A stretch of 64,000 bases of DNA, from the NCBI GenBank assembly GCA_025093985.1, contig JACAAK010000008.1:248001-312000 (forward strand), given 5' to 3'. The position numbers were made by a program, and so were the translations under genes. Below are positions 22,900-33,359 of this stretch, one piece after another. Each line of letters opens with the position of its first letter. The stretch's first letter is position 1. The notes under the pieces are model-generated. The model saw nothing but the letters and a program-made list of their open reading frames with translations, had not been told where the DNA came from and did not search any database. Origin of the DNA: Calvatia gigantea (taxonomy: Eukaryota; Basidiomycota; Agaricomycetes; Agaricales; Lycoperdaceae).

Positions 22900-24345
22900 G
22901 CAATTTCCTTGAATATATTTACAAGCCCAGCACAACGCTGCAATTCGCAGGCTACCACGGGCGAGCGTCCTGGTGATGAGCTTCTGCTCTCCATTGTTCA
23001 AACGTATAAATGTCGGCAATAATCAATGTCTTAGCCAGGTTCGACGGTTACATCCATTACAACATAAAGCCGTGCCGCGATAAATGAATTAACGGGTTCA
23101 TTCGTATAAGGGCACGAAAGGTAAGAGGCGGAATGTGGTCTGTTGGGTGTTCGGACAAGCTCTGGCGGCATGGGAGTTAAGATGGCGAAAGTGTATGTAG
23201 TTCAAGTCAACCTACCTGAGCCATTCTAATGGTGTTTCTCTTGAGCTCGAGTTCAACTTTCCGTCGAGCGTAAAGAGGCTCACCCTTCGCAACAGAGTAA
23301 GTCCCGGAATGTGTTGGATCAAGAAGGCTGGAAAATGATTTACGATAAAATGAAATCAGGAAGTGGGTATATGAAATAGTTCATGTTTATCAAAGTGGTA
23401 CTCGGGCCGGTATTTAGGAATGAGGCATTGGCGTCAATTGCGGGACCGAAGCATGGCGGTTGGTCTTGGCACTGATAGTGGGCTACGGCGTTCATTGGTT
23501 GCAGGTGGCTTCAGGTTCGACCCTCAATAATCTCGACATATTTACACCCATTATTGCACTCAAAGGTACGGTCCCACATAAGGGCGACGGGCGCCTGGCA
23601 TATGGACGGCCACACGCTAGCGGGGGATGCGCCTGCGTCCAGTTCTGCAAAGGGGAGCTGTGTCGTGCCACCGTGCCGACGGCGACTCGAGGTTATATCG
23701 GGGACCGCAAATAACAACCCCTGGAGGACACCAGCAAGGCTTTGTGATCGGATTGTCCAGGTCTATTGACTTTGGACGTCCGCCTGAACCCAACCAGGCA
23801 AAATGTATTCAGTGCGCATATCCCAAGTTCCCGTTAACAAGGGTCAAATGAACCTGGTCGACCAAGGACTACACGAGTCCTTCGTGTTGCTGTTGAACGG
23901 CCAAGGGGGATCCATGGTGATATTGGGGCGTTGGAGGATATCCTCGAAGCCGGCCACGAGGTGGACTTCAAACGCCGGCATCGGTGCCACGCGAGATTGG
24001 GAGGATGGTTTTGTGGCAGGGTGCGAAAATGCTAGCCTCGGAGAGCGCAACCTCGATATTGGACTCTGGTGGATTAAAGAAAGCCCAACACAAAGGGGTG
24101 ACATCATCGCAGATAGTGGCAGCTACGATTTCAACAATTTTACGTTGCACGTCCCGACCCTCGCACTCATTGAGTCCACTGACGGATACTGGGATCCTCG
24201 TCCCAATCCCCCCTTCCTCCTTCCTTCAAAGACGAATCTGAATGAAGTTCAATCTCCGCTACTAACGAGCGGCTACTCGGTAATCGTACTAGCAAGCCGA
24301 AATTGTCCACATCGCCAACGACTATCTTCGTAACCCCCAAACACC
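22900..24345 (-). pseudogene. Degenerate NLR relic
   Basis: Minus-strand blocks in NLR order: the C-terminal exon region (about 23,060-23,180), the SFYHKSF-like end of exon 2 (about 23,330), AELDAG and similar (about 23,640), the region before sensor 1 (about 23,880-24,100) and the NACHT middle (about 24,000-24,230). No long frame survives. Closely paralogous to the relic at 38.5-39.7 kb, including flanking bases. Confidence 0.65.
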
Positions 24346-24412
24346 AACTGATGTCCATTCTAGTCATTGGCAAGACAGAACACCTGCGCAGATCGTATGT
24401 GGAGGAGAGAGG

Positions 24413-24705
24413 TGTTGTGTATATACCCTCTTCGTAAGGACTTACTTCGGACTATTCTTCAGTTCCACTCATTACATCAGCCATTATGTAATCGCTCTAT
24501 TTTCGAGCTCTACTGTACTTTCGTACACCTCAGTCTCGTTCTACGATTCTGAGGTGAGTTACATTATGCTTAACTGCATTATACCCTTACTTATATGACC
24601 TATAGTGTATTATCTCACTCTAGGTATATCTTAATATATTTCTAGTCTCGTTCTACGATTCTGAGTGTATTATCTCACTCTAGATCCCTGCCGCTCGTTA
24701 CAACA
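24413..24705 (+). mobile_element. Solo LTR, TGTTGTG...ACAACA family (293 bp)
   Basis: Begins TGTTGTGTATATACC and ends GCTCGTTACAACA, with the perfect 5-bp duplication AGAGG at 24408-24412 and 24706-24710. The paralogous site at 39,951-39,970 is empty (ggaggagagccaaatg). Compared with the 181-bp copy at 43,665-43,845 it has a 112-bp internal expansion that repeats tctcgttctacgattctgag and tgtattatctcactctag. Confidence 0.9.
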
Positions 24706-24770
24706 AGAGGAGCCAAATGAAGATAAACTAGCCCCGATCACATTCCTGACTGGCCGACAATCACCTCCAC

Positions 24771-26859
24771 ATGGCCCCCCAACGATACACAGCCCCTGTT
24801 GACAGCGGAATACCCATCGAGACCCTCTTATAACTCATGAACAGTTACTAGCATTACGATAAGGCACGGGGTTCTATGACAGGTGAGTGACGCCGTCATC
24901 AGGTAATTCAACAACCAGATAACAACACTTACAGTCTCCAGAAATCTCCGCAGCACCAGGTCGGTACCACCCACACCACCTCGCAGAGACTCTTCTACAC
25001 AGACAGCAAAGATCCTGAATATGCACCCTTCATCGTAGATCTGGTATATGTCGCCCAGACACAATACTATGCCGGTCTCTTCACATCGCCGCCCAAGGAC
25101 CAAGGTCACGCTATACCTCGTAAACAAAGGTGTAAACCCAGATACCACCTCACCAAACGGTGCTCTCAACATATCCAACTCCTCTAGTAGTAGCGGAGCT
25201 TGGGAATGCAAAGTGTGTACACACAAGAACTGCGATCCATTAGGGCAAAGTCGGTCCTCGACTCAAGTCCGCGAGTCTACAGCGTCCGTCGACCATCTCA
25301 GGCCCAACACTCTTCAGCGCTCCGGCTGTCGCATTACTTCCATCCATCTCCCTACACCTCATCAAACGCACCGTTTTGCCTGTTTTATTGCCTGCGGCAA
25401 CTCCAACGTCTAGATTCAGACTAGGCGCAATCCCGTGTCCTGCATGTACATTTCCTCAAACATCCGTCATTGCCCGAATGCGAGATTTGTGGGACACCGC
25501 TTGCTTCGGCAGTCCCTACTCAGTCCATTTCGGAGGGAACGAAATCTGCGCCGACGACGAGACCTACTTCACCTAAGTCCGATGATGGCGACAACGACCA
25601 CAGTGGGGAGGTTAGTGATAGGAAGATGATGAGGATTAGTTTTAGGAAGGGAGACGATAAGGGGTTTACGCGATCCTCCTCGAGAGGAACTCGAAGAGCA
25701 AAGCTTGGGAGGTACGTACATCCATTACCAGCACACGAAGCAAACGACTGAAGGTCATACAGAATTGGACAACGCAGCTACGCAAATCTGGTACCGTTAC
25801 GGGTCCAGGAGGTGATGGCGACGCGACCAGCTGGGGTGGAATTGGCGCGTTATATCTCCCCATACCAACACCCAGGTACTCATGAACAAAAGAAAAAAAG
25901 CTGGTATCCCACGAACTATCGAATCCTCCGCTCAAGGGCGAGACTCAGACCTCAAGAACGCTCTCCAAGATCTCGAAGCACTCATGATCAAAGCAAGAGA
26001 CATTGTCCACCTCGCCGCTGAACTAAACGAAAAACTCACCTCAGCCACATCCACGTCTGCACCTGGATTCTCGTCTCACGCCCCAACACCATCCTCTTCC
26101 TCACTCGCACTCAAGACTACGAACTTGTCACAAGAACTTCCGGAAAAAGCTGTGTTTATTCGCTCATCGCTCTCCCAGTTGAGATTGCAGGTGGCCAATG
26201 TACCCGCTACGAACGATATGGTCGAAGGCGAGGTCAAGCGGATTAGCGAACTCACGAGAGAGTTGGCGGGGGCACTGAAGGGGATGATGAAGGATCGAGG
26301 TATCATCGCATTAAATGGAGTCTGGGGTGGATGGAATTGTGCGCGGGGCGCGGTGCGCCTTTCTCTTGCTCCTTCCAGTCAAAAACCTCTGTATCATTAA
26401 CCTAATGCTTAATGATGCTACAGCCCTCCTCTTACCAATGACACTCCTCCAAGTTTTCCCGTTCCTCCCACAACATGCCTGCCCCGTAAATGCACGTTTA
26501 AGAGGCCCAGCCACATATCCCTTAACATGACGCTCTGCTCCTCTCAGACAATCATGGAACGGATTATGAGGGATCTGCCAGCGCAAGGTCCAAAGACAAC
26601 GACAACGACGGAGGTGGGTATCAAGCAAACAAAAATGGTCTCGTTGAAGAAAGAGATAACTGATGATGTGGAGTTGAGAGGGGAGGTGGTGAGAGACGAT
26701 GCGTAATGCACGACTAGTCGGCAAGTCGATGATGACGCGGTGGGCATGGGTGGAGTGGGGGAGGTGGGGGTGAGGTTGTTTGTCGGGTATGTTGAGGATG
26801 AACAAATGTTTGGCGGCTGGTGCGGTGGGCACAGAGATATCCATATTAAGGTTGGATGA
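24771..26859 (+). pseudogene. VPS36: VPS36-like gene V5, most complete copy, frameshifted
   Basis: Matches the ESCRT-II subunit Vps36, which binds ubiquitin and phosphoinositide at endosomes. In order: start MAPQRYTAPVDSGIPIETLL (24,771); an intron at 24,883-24,934; GLUE-domain strands with TTSQRLFYTDSKDPEY and VAQTQYYAGLFTS (to about 25,090) and KVTLYLVNKG; first NZF-like AWECKVCTHKN (about 25,197); second NZF CPACTF then PSLPECEICGTPL (25,436-25,500); helical segment ALQDLEALMIKARDIVHLA (about 25,950); winged-helix RGIIALNGVWGGWN (about 26,300); tail ending about 26,857-26,859. Lesions: a frameshift after LLYN, a 7-nt duplication near 25,095, one extra C between the two NZF half-sites near 25,450, and others after 26,350. 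It faces NLR5. Confidence 0.75.
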
Positions 26860-27042
26860 GTAGACCTGTAAAGCGAACAAGTTCTACAAGCCTGAGTTAC
26901 GACTGCTTTAAGTTGCTAATACGTTGATAATGGTGGAAAAGTTAGAGCAACTAAGTTACTCATTCGGTACTACGAAATCAGTGGCTCGGTACGGGTCTGC
27001 CTCTGACTAACCCTCAGAACTATCACTTCAATCCTCCACCTA

Positions 27043-29253
27043 CTAACTAAATTGTCCCTCTCGATACAACCTCACCCCTTCAGCCAAATCGGGTGTCTTG
27101 AATTCTCGGTAAGACTTGAAATCATAGTTGATTTCCCAGTACCAGAATATTAACTTCAAACCATGTCCCACAGTATATAATCCTGACTCAACCCGGCCTT
27201 CAAGTTCATCGAGAAACGGAGAAGTGGGATCGCAGGGTTGTATGATATTCTTCTGTTGTTGTTTTTCGATGTCCTTCAAGCGGTGTTAGCACCTGTTTCA
27301 TTCTAAGATACCGGCTCACCTTCTTGAACAAAGCGACATCAAATGTTGGGAATTCTTCGGGTTGGATCCAGAAAAGCTGGGTCCTGTGAACGTACTTGCG
27401 AAAACCGGCACATTGATACAATCTGATCCGGACCCTTTCCTGGCTTGGGAAAAGGTCTTTGTTTATGGCCGTGCTAACGTATAAATGTTTGTGAAAGTCG
27501 AAGTCAGCTCCAACGCCATCGATATGGCGGTAAATCCAAGCTTCAATGAGAGAGTTGACCAGTTCGTTTCCATACGGATACGAAAGGCTTGATGCTGAAT
27601 CAGGCGCACCAGGGGCTCGGACTAACTCTAGAGGTATGAACGTTATGAACGTTAACTTAATAAAAGAGTGTCAAGATGGAGCCAACGCACCCGAGCCTTG
27701 CCAGCAGTGGCGTTTTTCGAACTGGAGCGCTAAATCCAACAGCCGGTTGTTAAAGAACCCCTTTCGTGTGTGGATACAGTAAATCCCAGAACGGCGTGGA
27801 TCAAGGAGGAAATCTTTAAACGATTTATGAAAGAAGGAAATGGATCCGCCAAGCGAATTCCGAATTGTACGGTATGCTTCTACCGGAAGACATAATCTTG
27901 TTTGCAGGAATGAACAGTTGGTATTAACTGTAGGATCGAGTTCCAGGGCCCCGCGTTGGCGCTGAAACGGAGCGTGGCACTCATTTGGTGACAGGCGGCT
28001 TCGAGCTCCGCCTTGGAAATGCCTAATGTGTTGGCGAATAGTACTGCACTGGAACTTTGTACGCTGAAGCATAAGATGGTAAGTAACCGGTGGATGACGG
28101 AAAACATTTTGGGGGGAATGCGCCTCATGATCAACAAATAAAACGCATCAAGCTCCGCAAAGGCAAGCTCAGTGGTGGTGTCAGCCTGATTGCGATTAGC
28201 GATTAGAGCAATGACCGCACGTAACAGCTCCTCGGGATTAAGCGAGTCCGGGTGACCAACGAATCGAAGGACGGTCTTGGCGTAGATGAACAATCCACCC
28301 GCAGCGCGCACGAGCTCCTTCAAATCGCTATCGGTCGGCCAAGGGGAAGATATGGTGATATTCAGACGTCGGAGGATATTCTCAAAGGCGGCCCTGAGAT
28401 AAAGCTCAATATCCCCGTCGGCATCGCGCGAGATTGGGAGCACGGTTGTGTGGCAGAGTGGGGAAATGTTGGCTTTAGAAAATGTGGCCTCGATGTGGGG
28501 CTCAGGGCCGACTGAAGAACACCCAGCATAACGGGGTGGTACTCTCACGGCAGCGGCAGCTACGATCTCAATGATTTCACGCTGCGCATCCTGGCTCTCA
28601 CATTCGTCGAGGCCATCAACGAATACAGGTATCCTCTCCCAAATCCCCTGACCTCTTTCCTCCAGCTCCTGCAGTGGTTCGACGATCAACCCCCAAAATT
28701 GTGTTTCCATCGTTTTATCAACGAGCGTCTTGTTGCGGCGGATCTTCCTGTCAATGAGGTCATGATATTCGGAATTGATGGTGGCAAGCTGGTGAGCAAT
28801 TGTAGGAAAGAATTTCTGGTGTTTATTTCGTCCATTGATGGAGAAAAAGAATGCTGGGCAGTGTATACCCTGCCGCTTGAGTTCCTCTATGCAGGTCTGG
28901 GCCACGGCAGACTTTCCCACTCCGGCCGGCCCTTTCATCCAGTATATAGGCGAAGGCGTGCTACCAATGGGAGGAATAGCCCATTGAACGATATCTTCCA
29001 CAAATTCCTCACGGGTTCCAGGGAAGCATCGGGGAGGCGGATCGCGAGCGGACGAGTCGTAGGCAGCCTCGGGAGTTGATGCTTCCAGTAAGATGTCGAT
29101 ACCTGGTCCACGATGACAACAGGTCAGTCCGACTATCTACTTATCGGCCTAATTGACTCGAAACTTACCTGTCGGCCCGGTTGAATAGTTGTGGGTGGCG
29201 ATGTTTGTGAACTGGCCCCCAGTGATTTTGAACTCCTGGGCATTGGTAAACAT
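27043..29253 (-). pseudogene. NLR5: NACHT STAND NTPase, frameshifted
   Basis: Exons 29169-29253, 27691-29102, 27320-27627 and 27043-27273. Exon 1 encodes MFTNAQEFKITGGQF. P-loop GPAGVGKS and FVDGLDECES are intact. Two offsetting indels at about 28,505-28,555 replace the sensor-1 stretch (siblings: PLCWAFFSR) with unrelated residues and then return to frame. A separate one-base deletion near 27,968 breaks the frame before the end of exon 2 (27,691-29,102 is 4 nt shorter than NLR1 exon 2). All introns look functional. Exon 3 is 12 nt shorter than in siblings, in frame. Confidence 0.8.
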
Positions 29254-29366
29254 GGGAAATGGCTGCAAGTTAGAGTTGTGGGGGTGGGATGTTGATGTGG
29301 GTGGTCGTAAGTTCTGGGACAGAGGAAGGGTGTAAGTCACAGCACTCCTCGTGCAAAGACTCTCGG

Positions 29367-29376
29367 TTAAAAATAG
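29367..29376 (-). promoter_or_regulatory. TATA-like element of NLR5
   Basis: The minus strand reads CTATTTTTAA 114 bp upstream of the NLR5 ATG. Confidence 0.45.
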
Positions 29377-29379
29377 CCT

Positions 29380-30157
29380 CCAGGCGCCATAAACCTGTGT
29401 GACGTTGGCGCGGAACGGTAACGGCACACTGACTCAGGTCCAGTCATGAGCAAGGGTGCCCCAGCTTCCAGCAGAGCAGCGGTCTAAGCAGCGGCGATTT
29501 CACATGTTCACATTTCTTCACCACCGTGGCGGCACCAGAAACGCTTGCACCGTCTTGAAGCTCAAGAACTATTTTTTAAAAGGCTACATTCTGTACTGGG
29601 CACCGATACACGTTTGTCCCTCCAAAATGGGGTGATGGGCAAGGTGAATGCTTGAGAGATCAGAGGGAGATAGGTGAGGGTGGAGGACAACTTGACTTGG
29701 CAATGGGCACAAGGGGGCGGGGCATCTTGGAGATCTGTTACTGTGGCGGTGCCCAACAAACCTGTAATGCTTTCCAGAAGGTTCAAGAAAGTATAGGAAT
29801 TGAAGCCACGAATAAGGTTTGAGAGAGATTAATTGATGAAGATTGTGAGAGTATAGTATAGTAGCGAGAATTGAAAATGCCGATTGCTGTAAGTGTCACA
29901 GCATGTCATCAACCCAAAATGCTTTCAGGGGTTGGCACTGCCCACTCAGTCATTTGTATAGCCCCTCCTCCTCCTCCTTCTTCTCCACCCCTTCTCTTCT
30001 GCTAAATCTTTCCTTCCTCCGGTCATTTTTCCCCAGCTATCTTCTTACGGGGCCTCAGTATGTCTCCACCTTTGATCATCATTTGCCTTGCTGATCCCTT
30101 TCCTGGTAGCTCCCTCTTTTCTCGTCTTCATTTTTCAAATCTCTTTTTTTCTTCTGT
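29380..30157. other. Divergent intergenic region between NLR5 and the bHLH gene
   Basis: No gene recognised. The last 200 bp before the bHLH start are strongly pyrimidine-rich on the plus strand (runs of ctcctcctcctccttcttctcc), as is common just upstream of fungal start codons. Confidence 0.5.
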
Positions 30158-31013
30158 ATGTCTTCCTCGCAACTTCTGTCCCTCGATTTCGACGACAAGG
30201 CCTCGTCCTACATGGACTTTATGGATGCCACTTTACCCTATATGGAAAATGGTCTTGAGTACCTTCAGTACCCTCCTCAATCGCCCCCTTTCGAGCTCCC
30301 TTCTTTTGAGATCTCAGCTCTCCGTAAGTACCCTCTTTGATCTCATCGCTCTTCTTGTCAGGTATTTATTTTTGCCAGCTGCTACCACCACTTCTCCCCT
30401 TCCCTACAATCGTGCCCTAACCCTCTCTGGTGAATCCACCTGCTCGTCTTCCCCCCCCGTTACCCGGTCACACCGTTTTAACCCCATTGGTGTCGCTGCC
30501 AACCGTCCTGCTCTTCAAGCCCGCAATAGAGACGGCAAGACTATTGATGAAGCGACAAATGAAGACGGCAATAAAGAATCCCACCCGCTGCCACCTCCCC
30601 CCTGTGACAACAACGCGTTAGTATTCTCGTCAATTGTTTGAAAATATATTTGCTGAAATTTTGACATAGTCGTCGCAATGTCATCACGAAGCAGCGCATT
30701 GAATCTGAACAAAGGAGGCGTGATGAGCTCCGCAATGGGTACGCTCGTCTCAAGGAAACACTCCCTGCCTCTAGCCAGAAGTTGAGCAAAGTCTCTCTGC
30801 TCGATCGAGGTATGTTTGGGAGCCAAGACGCTGCAGCCCTTGACTCATGACTTTCTAGCTACCAGCCACATTCTGGACCTTGAGATGAGGTTGAAGGCTG
30901 CTGAATCCGAAGTCCACCGTCTCCGTGGTCTCAATGAGACACTCACGTGTGACCCCGCCGCCCAACGCCAGATTGCTAGCACCGCCACCCCTCCAATACC
31001 AATTACTCAGTGA
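30158..31013 (+). CDS. bHLH transcription factor (232 aa)
   Basis: Four exons: 30158-30323, 30379-30616, 30670-30809 and 30859-31013, with GT...AG introns of 49-55 nt and consistent phases. The N-terminal half is acidic and low complexity (MSSSQLLSLDFDDKASSYM, then Pro/Ser-rich). The bHLH domain is split across exons 3 and 4: basic region KQRIESEQRRRDELR, helix 1 NGYARLKETLP, loop SSQKLSKV, helix 2 SLLDRATSHILDLEMRL running into a short leucine-zipper-like stretch AAESEVHRLRGL. The E and R residues that contact E-box DNA are present. It should bind DNA as a dimer in the nucleus; targets are unknown. The stop at 31011-31013 lies in sequence shared with the adjacent NLR relic, so the native C-terminus may be lost. 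Confidence 0.8.
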
Positions 31014-31788
31014 TCATCCCCTTGCTGCTCAAGATTCCAGGCCGGCGATGGATATTTGGGAACATTTTGGTGGGAACGCGTTGCATGTTCAACGTGTAAA
31101 AATCCTCCAACTCCGCAAAGGCGGCTCTGCAACAGTACCACTTTGGCGGTGTTTTGAGATTAGAGCGATAACCGTACGCGACCACTCCTCAGGGTCAAGT
31201 GAATCTTGTTGACCGACGAATCGAGGGAGTGTCTTGACCTAGATGAATAATCCACGTGCAGTGTCCACGAGCTTCCTCATGTCACCGTGAGATGGCCATG
31301 GAGAGCTCATCAAAACATTATGACGCCAAAGAAAGCCACCATGAGGTAAAGTTTGATGCCCCTATCGGCGTCGCGTGAGGCTAGGAGGATGGTATTGTGG
31401 CAAAGTGAGGGAACATTGGCCCTGGAAATTGTGGCCTCGATACAAAACTTGGGACGACTGAAGAACGCCCTGTACGAAGGTGTTGCACCCTCATGAGCAG
31501 CGTTGGCCATAATTTTGATGACGCTGCACTGCATCCTGACTCTCGCATTCGTCAAGACGGTCAACAAGCACTAGAACTCTCTTCCCGATCCCCCCCTCCC
31601 TCTATCCGAAGCGGTTCGATGATCAACCCCCAAAATTGCGCCTCCATTGTCTTATCCGGGAGGGATTTGTTACGGTGGATCTTCCTATCGGGGAAGTCAC
31701 GTTAGTCGTAGTAGTCGGGGAGGACAGTAGAGAATTGATGAGCGGCGGGTATGCAAAACTTGTAGTGTTCGCTACGTTTATCCGTTGA

Positions 31789-32019
31789 TGTTGTGGATAG
31801 TGAATCCGGTCATCCCCCACCTACGAACGCACAGGCTCACAAGGCATTACGTGCCTTACGTCAGTGTATGGGTGGGCAACCACTGGGAACCAGTACGACC
31901 TGATAGCTCAATGGTAGAGCATCTGGTATATGTCCGGAAGGTCTGGGGTTCAATCCCCCATCTGGTCAATTAAAATTTTCTATGATTACATTACTACTAC
32001 GGGATACCTCGTCACAACA
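31789..32019 (+). mobile_element. 231-bp LTR-like element carrying a tRNA-like gene
   Basis: Begins TGTTGTGGATAG and ends CTCGTCACAACA; the outer 7 bp are inverted repeats of each other (TGTTGTG/CACAACA). Flanked by the 5-bp duplication GTTGA (31784-31788 and 32020-32024). In NLR2 the homologous spot (about 9,313-9,325) reads through attgaaacagc, giving the empty site. The ends and 5-bp duplication match the two other TGTTGTG-type solo LTRs in this window. It has no coding capacity. Confidence 0.75.
31897..31968 (+). tRNA. tRNA-like gene inside the LTR-like element (72 nt, probably degenerate)
   Basis: Folds as a cloverleaf: acceptor GACCTGA/TCTGGTC with one T-T mismatch; D-stem GCTC/GAGC; anticodon stem TCTGG/CCGGA; T-stem TGGGG/CCCCA with loop TTCAATC. 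The A box (TAGCTCAATGGT) and B box (GGTTCAATCCC) are excellent, and TTTT follows at 31,976-31,979 as a Pol III terminator. The anticodon loop TATATGT would present TAT (Ile), but position 33 is A instead of the invariant T. Translation use is therefore doubtful, while Pol III transcription is plausible. Confidence 0.65.
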
Positions 32020-32502
32020 GTTGAAACATCTTCAATGCTCATGTCGTCCGTTGTTTGAGAAGAATAATAGCAGATTTACCCACTCCGGCCGGTCCCTTCA
32101 TCCGGTATATAGGTAGTGGATCGTTGCCGATGGCGAGGAGAGCCCAGTTAACAATATCCCCGATATATTGTTCACGAGCTTTAGAAAAACATCGAGAAGG
32201 CGGATTGTGCACAGCCTTAGGAATGGATGCCCTAAATAAACATCAATACCTATGTAATTCAAAATGGTACCGAATCAATTCAGCCATCAGTTCACCATGT
32301 TTGAATTAAACCTACCACTCTAAGTCAGTCAGATGGCTGTTGTTGATGACGACGTCCTGAGCATTGGACAAAAAGGATGTATGGGTTGAGGAGTCACAAG
32401 TCACTGGTCGGTGGAATAAAGTACTGGTAGGCAGTTCGGGCGAGGGGGAGGCTGGTTACGGTGAAGAGCACGACGCCAACACTATTCCCAGCGAACCTGA
32501 AT

Positions 32503-32512
32503 CTAAAAATAG
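32503..32512 (-). promoter_or_regulatory. TATA-like element of the NLR6 relic
   Basis: The minus strand reads CTATTTTTAG about 120-130 bp upstream of the exon-1 homology of the relic. Confidence 0.4.
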
Positions 32513-33359
32513 TTTATAGAGTCTAACAGCTTTTAAGTTGTGTGAAGCTTGGAGTATTATGGACATTGGTGGGCACAACGATAGTGGGAGGTCCAGTCGA
32601 CGACAACCAACTTTATACCCAGCTGGGGAGGGCACTCTTGAACCAACCTAGATGCGTTGATACACTGTGCTTATAGGAAAGTGGGCGAGGTAAGAAACCA
32701 GAGGGAAATGTAGGGCGGTATCGAAATAACTGAAACGACTGAGGAGGTGCATTCGCCGCATGTCGGCAAGTGCCGTATGCACTACCCCCCTCAGCGCCTC
32801 GTCGCTCAATTTCCCCCTTACATACAATGATGGCCCCACTTCCCTGACACCCTAATATCATAAGCAACGTTCTCGGAACAACCACACAGTGACAATAACA
32901 TTCCACAGATCGTCACCTTTCACCTTGAAATATGGCTCTCAATCCTTGATAACGACAAACCAGCCACACTGATGAACCATACCATCCTTGTGCATCCAAC
33001 CTTTGACGAGACTCACGCACTCGACTTCGTGGTCGATTTCTCAAGTTTCTGCCATGGTATTGACCAATGTTTGAGGTCTTAGAAACGAAACTTGGCCGTA
33101 AACGGTCAGCGTTGTGTTTTTCCCCCGATCCGCCCATTTCTCACTTGTTTCCAGCAACTTCTCTGCTGTCTGATTGCCTTGTGCATAGGAACGTGAGTAT
33201 GGAACCATAATTCACCAGGACAGACTTCATCTTCAGCTCAAGTTCGTGAGTTTTGTTGCGTCCCTTCATCATCGCAACCCCAGTACCGCCCAACGTCACA
33301 GTTATCAATACCGGTTTCATCCAGTTCCGCCCACCATATCAAATAGCGTCGCCTCATCC
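32513..33359. other. Array intergenic DNA
   Basis: Recurs in part near 10.0-10.2, 11.1-11.4, 41.0-41.6 and 47.1-47.5 kb. No gene is recognised and shared frames are not conserved. Confidence 0.45.

Larger units (their letters stand above)
31000..32385 (-). pseudogene. NLR6 relic (5' two thirds, most like NLR2), interrupted by an LTR-like element
   Basis: Minus-strand homology to NLR2 from the exon-1 region (SNAQDVVINNSHL, about 32,330-32,370) through the P-loop region (GPAGVGKSA near 32,060-32,100) to the segment before the end of exon 2 (near 31,010). Exon 1 no longer has an ATG at the expected place, and frameshifts are frequent (for example near 31,340 and 31,530-31,610). The 231-bp element at 31,789-32,019 lies between Walker A and the following helix. 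The 3' third is missing at the junction with the bHLH gene. Confidence 0.75.

Noticed and set aside
24771..26859. Functional VPS36 gene
   Set aside because: Several frameshifts, including inside the second zinc finger and in the GLUE region, that introns cannot explain.
31897..31968. Functional tRNA-Ile(UAU) gene
   Set aside because: The loop lacks the invariant T33 and the acceptor stem has a mismatch, so I call it tRNA-like.
31789..32019. DNA-transposon MITE or SINE as the identity of the tRNA-bearing element
   Set aside because: A SINE would start at the tRNA and end in a tail. Here 108 bp precede the tRNA and the ends are TG...CA with a 5-bp duplication shared with other solo LTRs. A TIR element is not fully excluded because the 7-bp ends are inverted.
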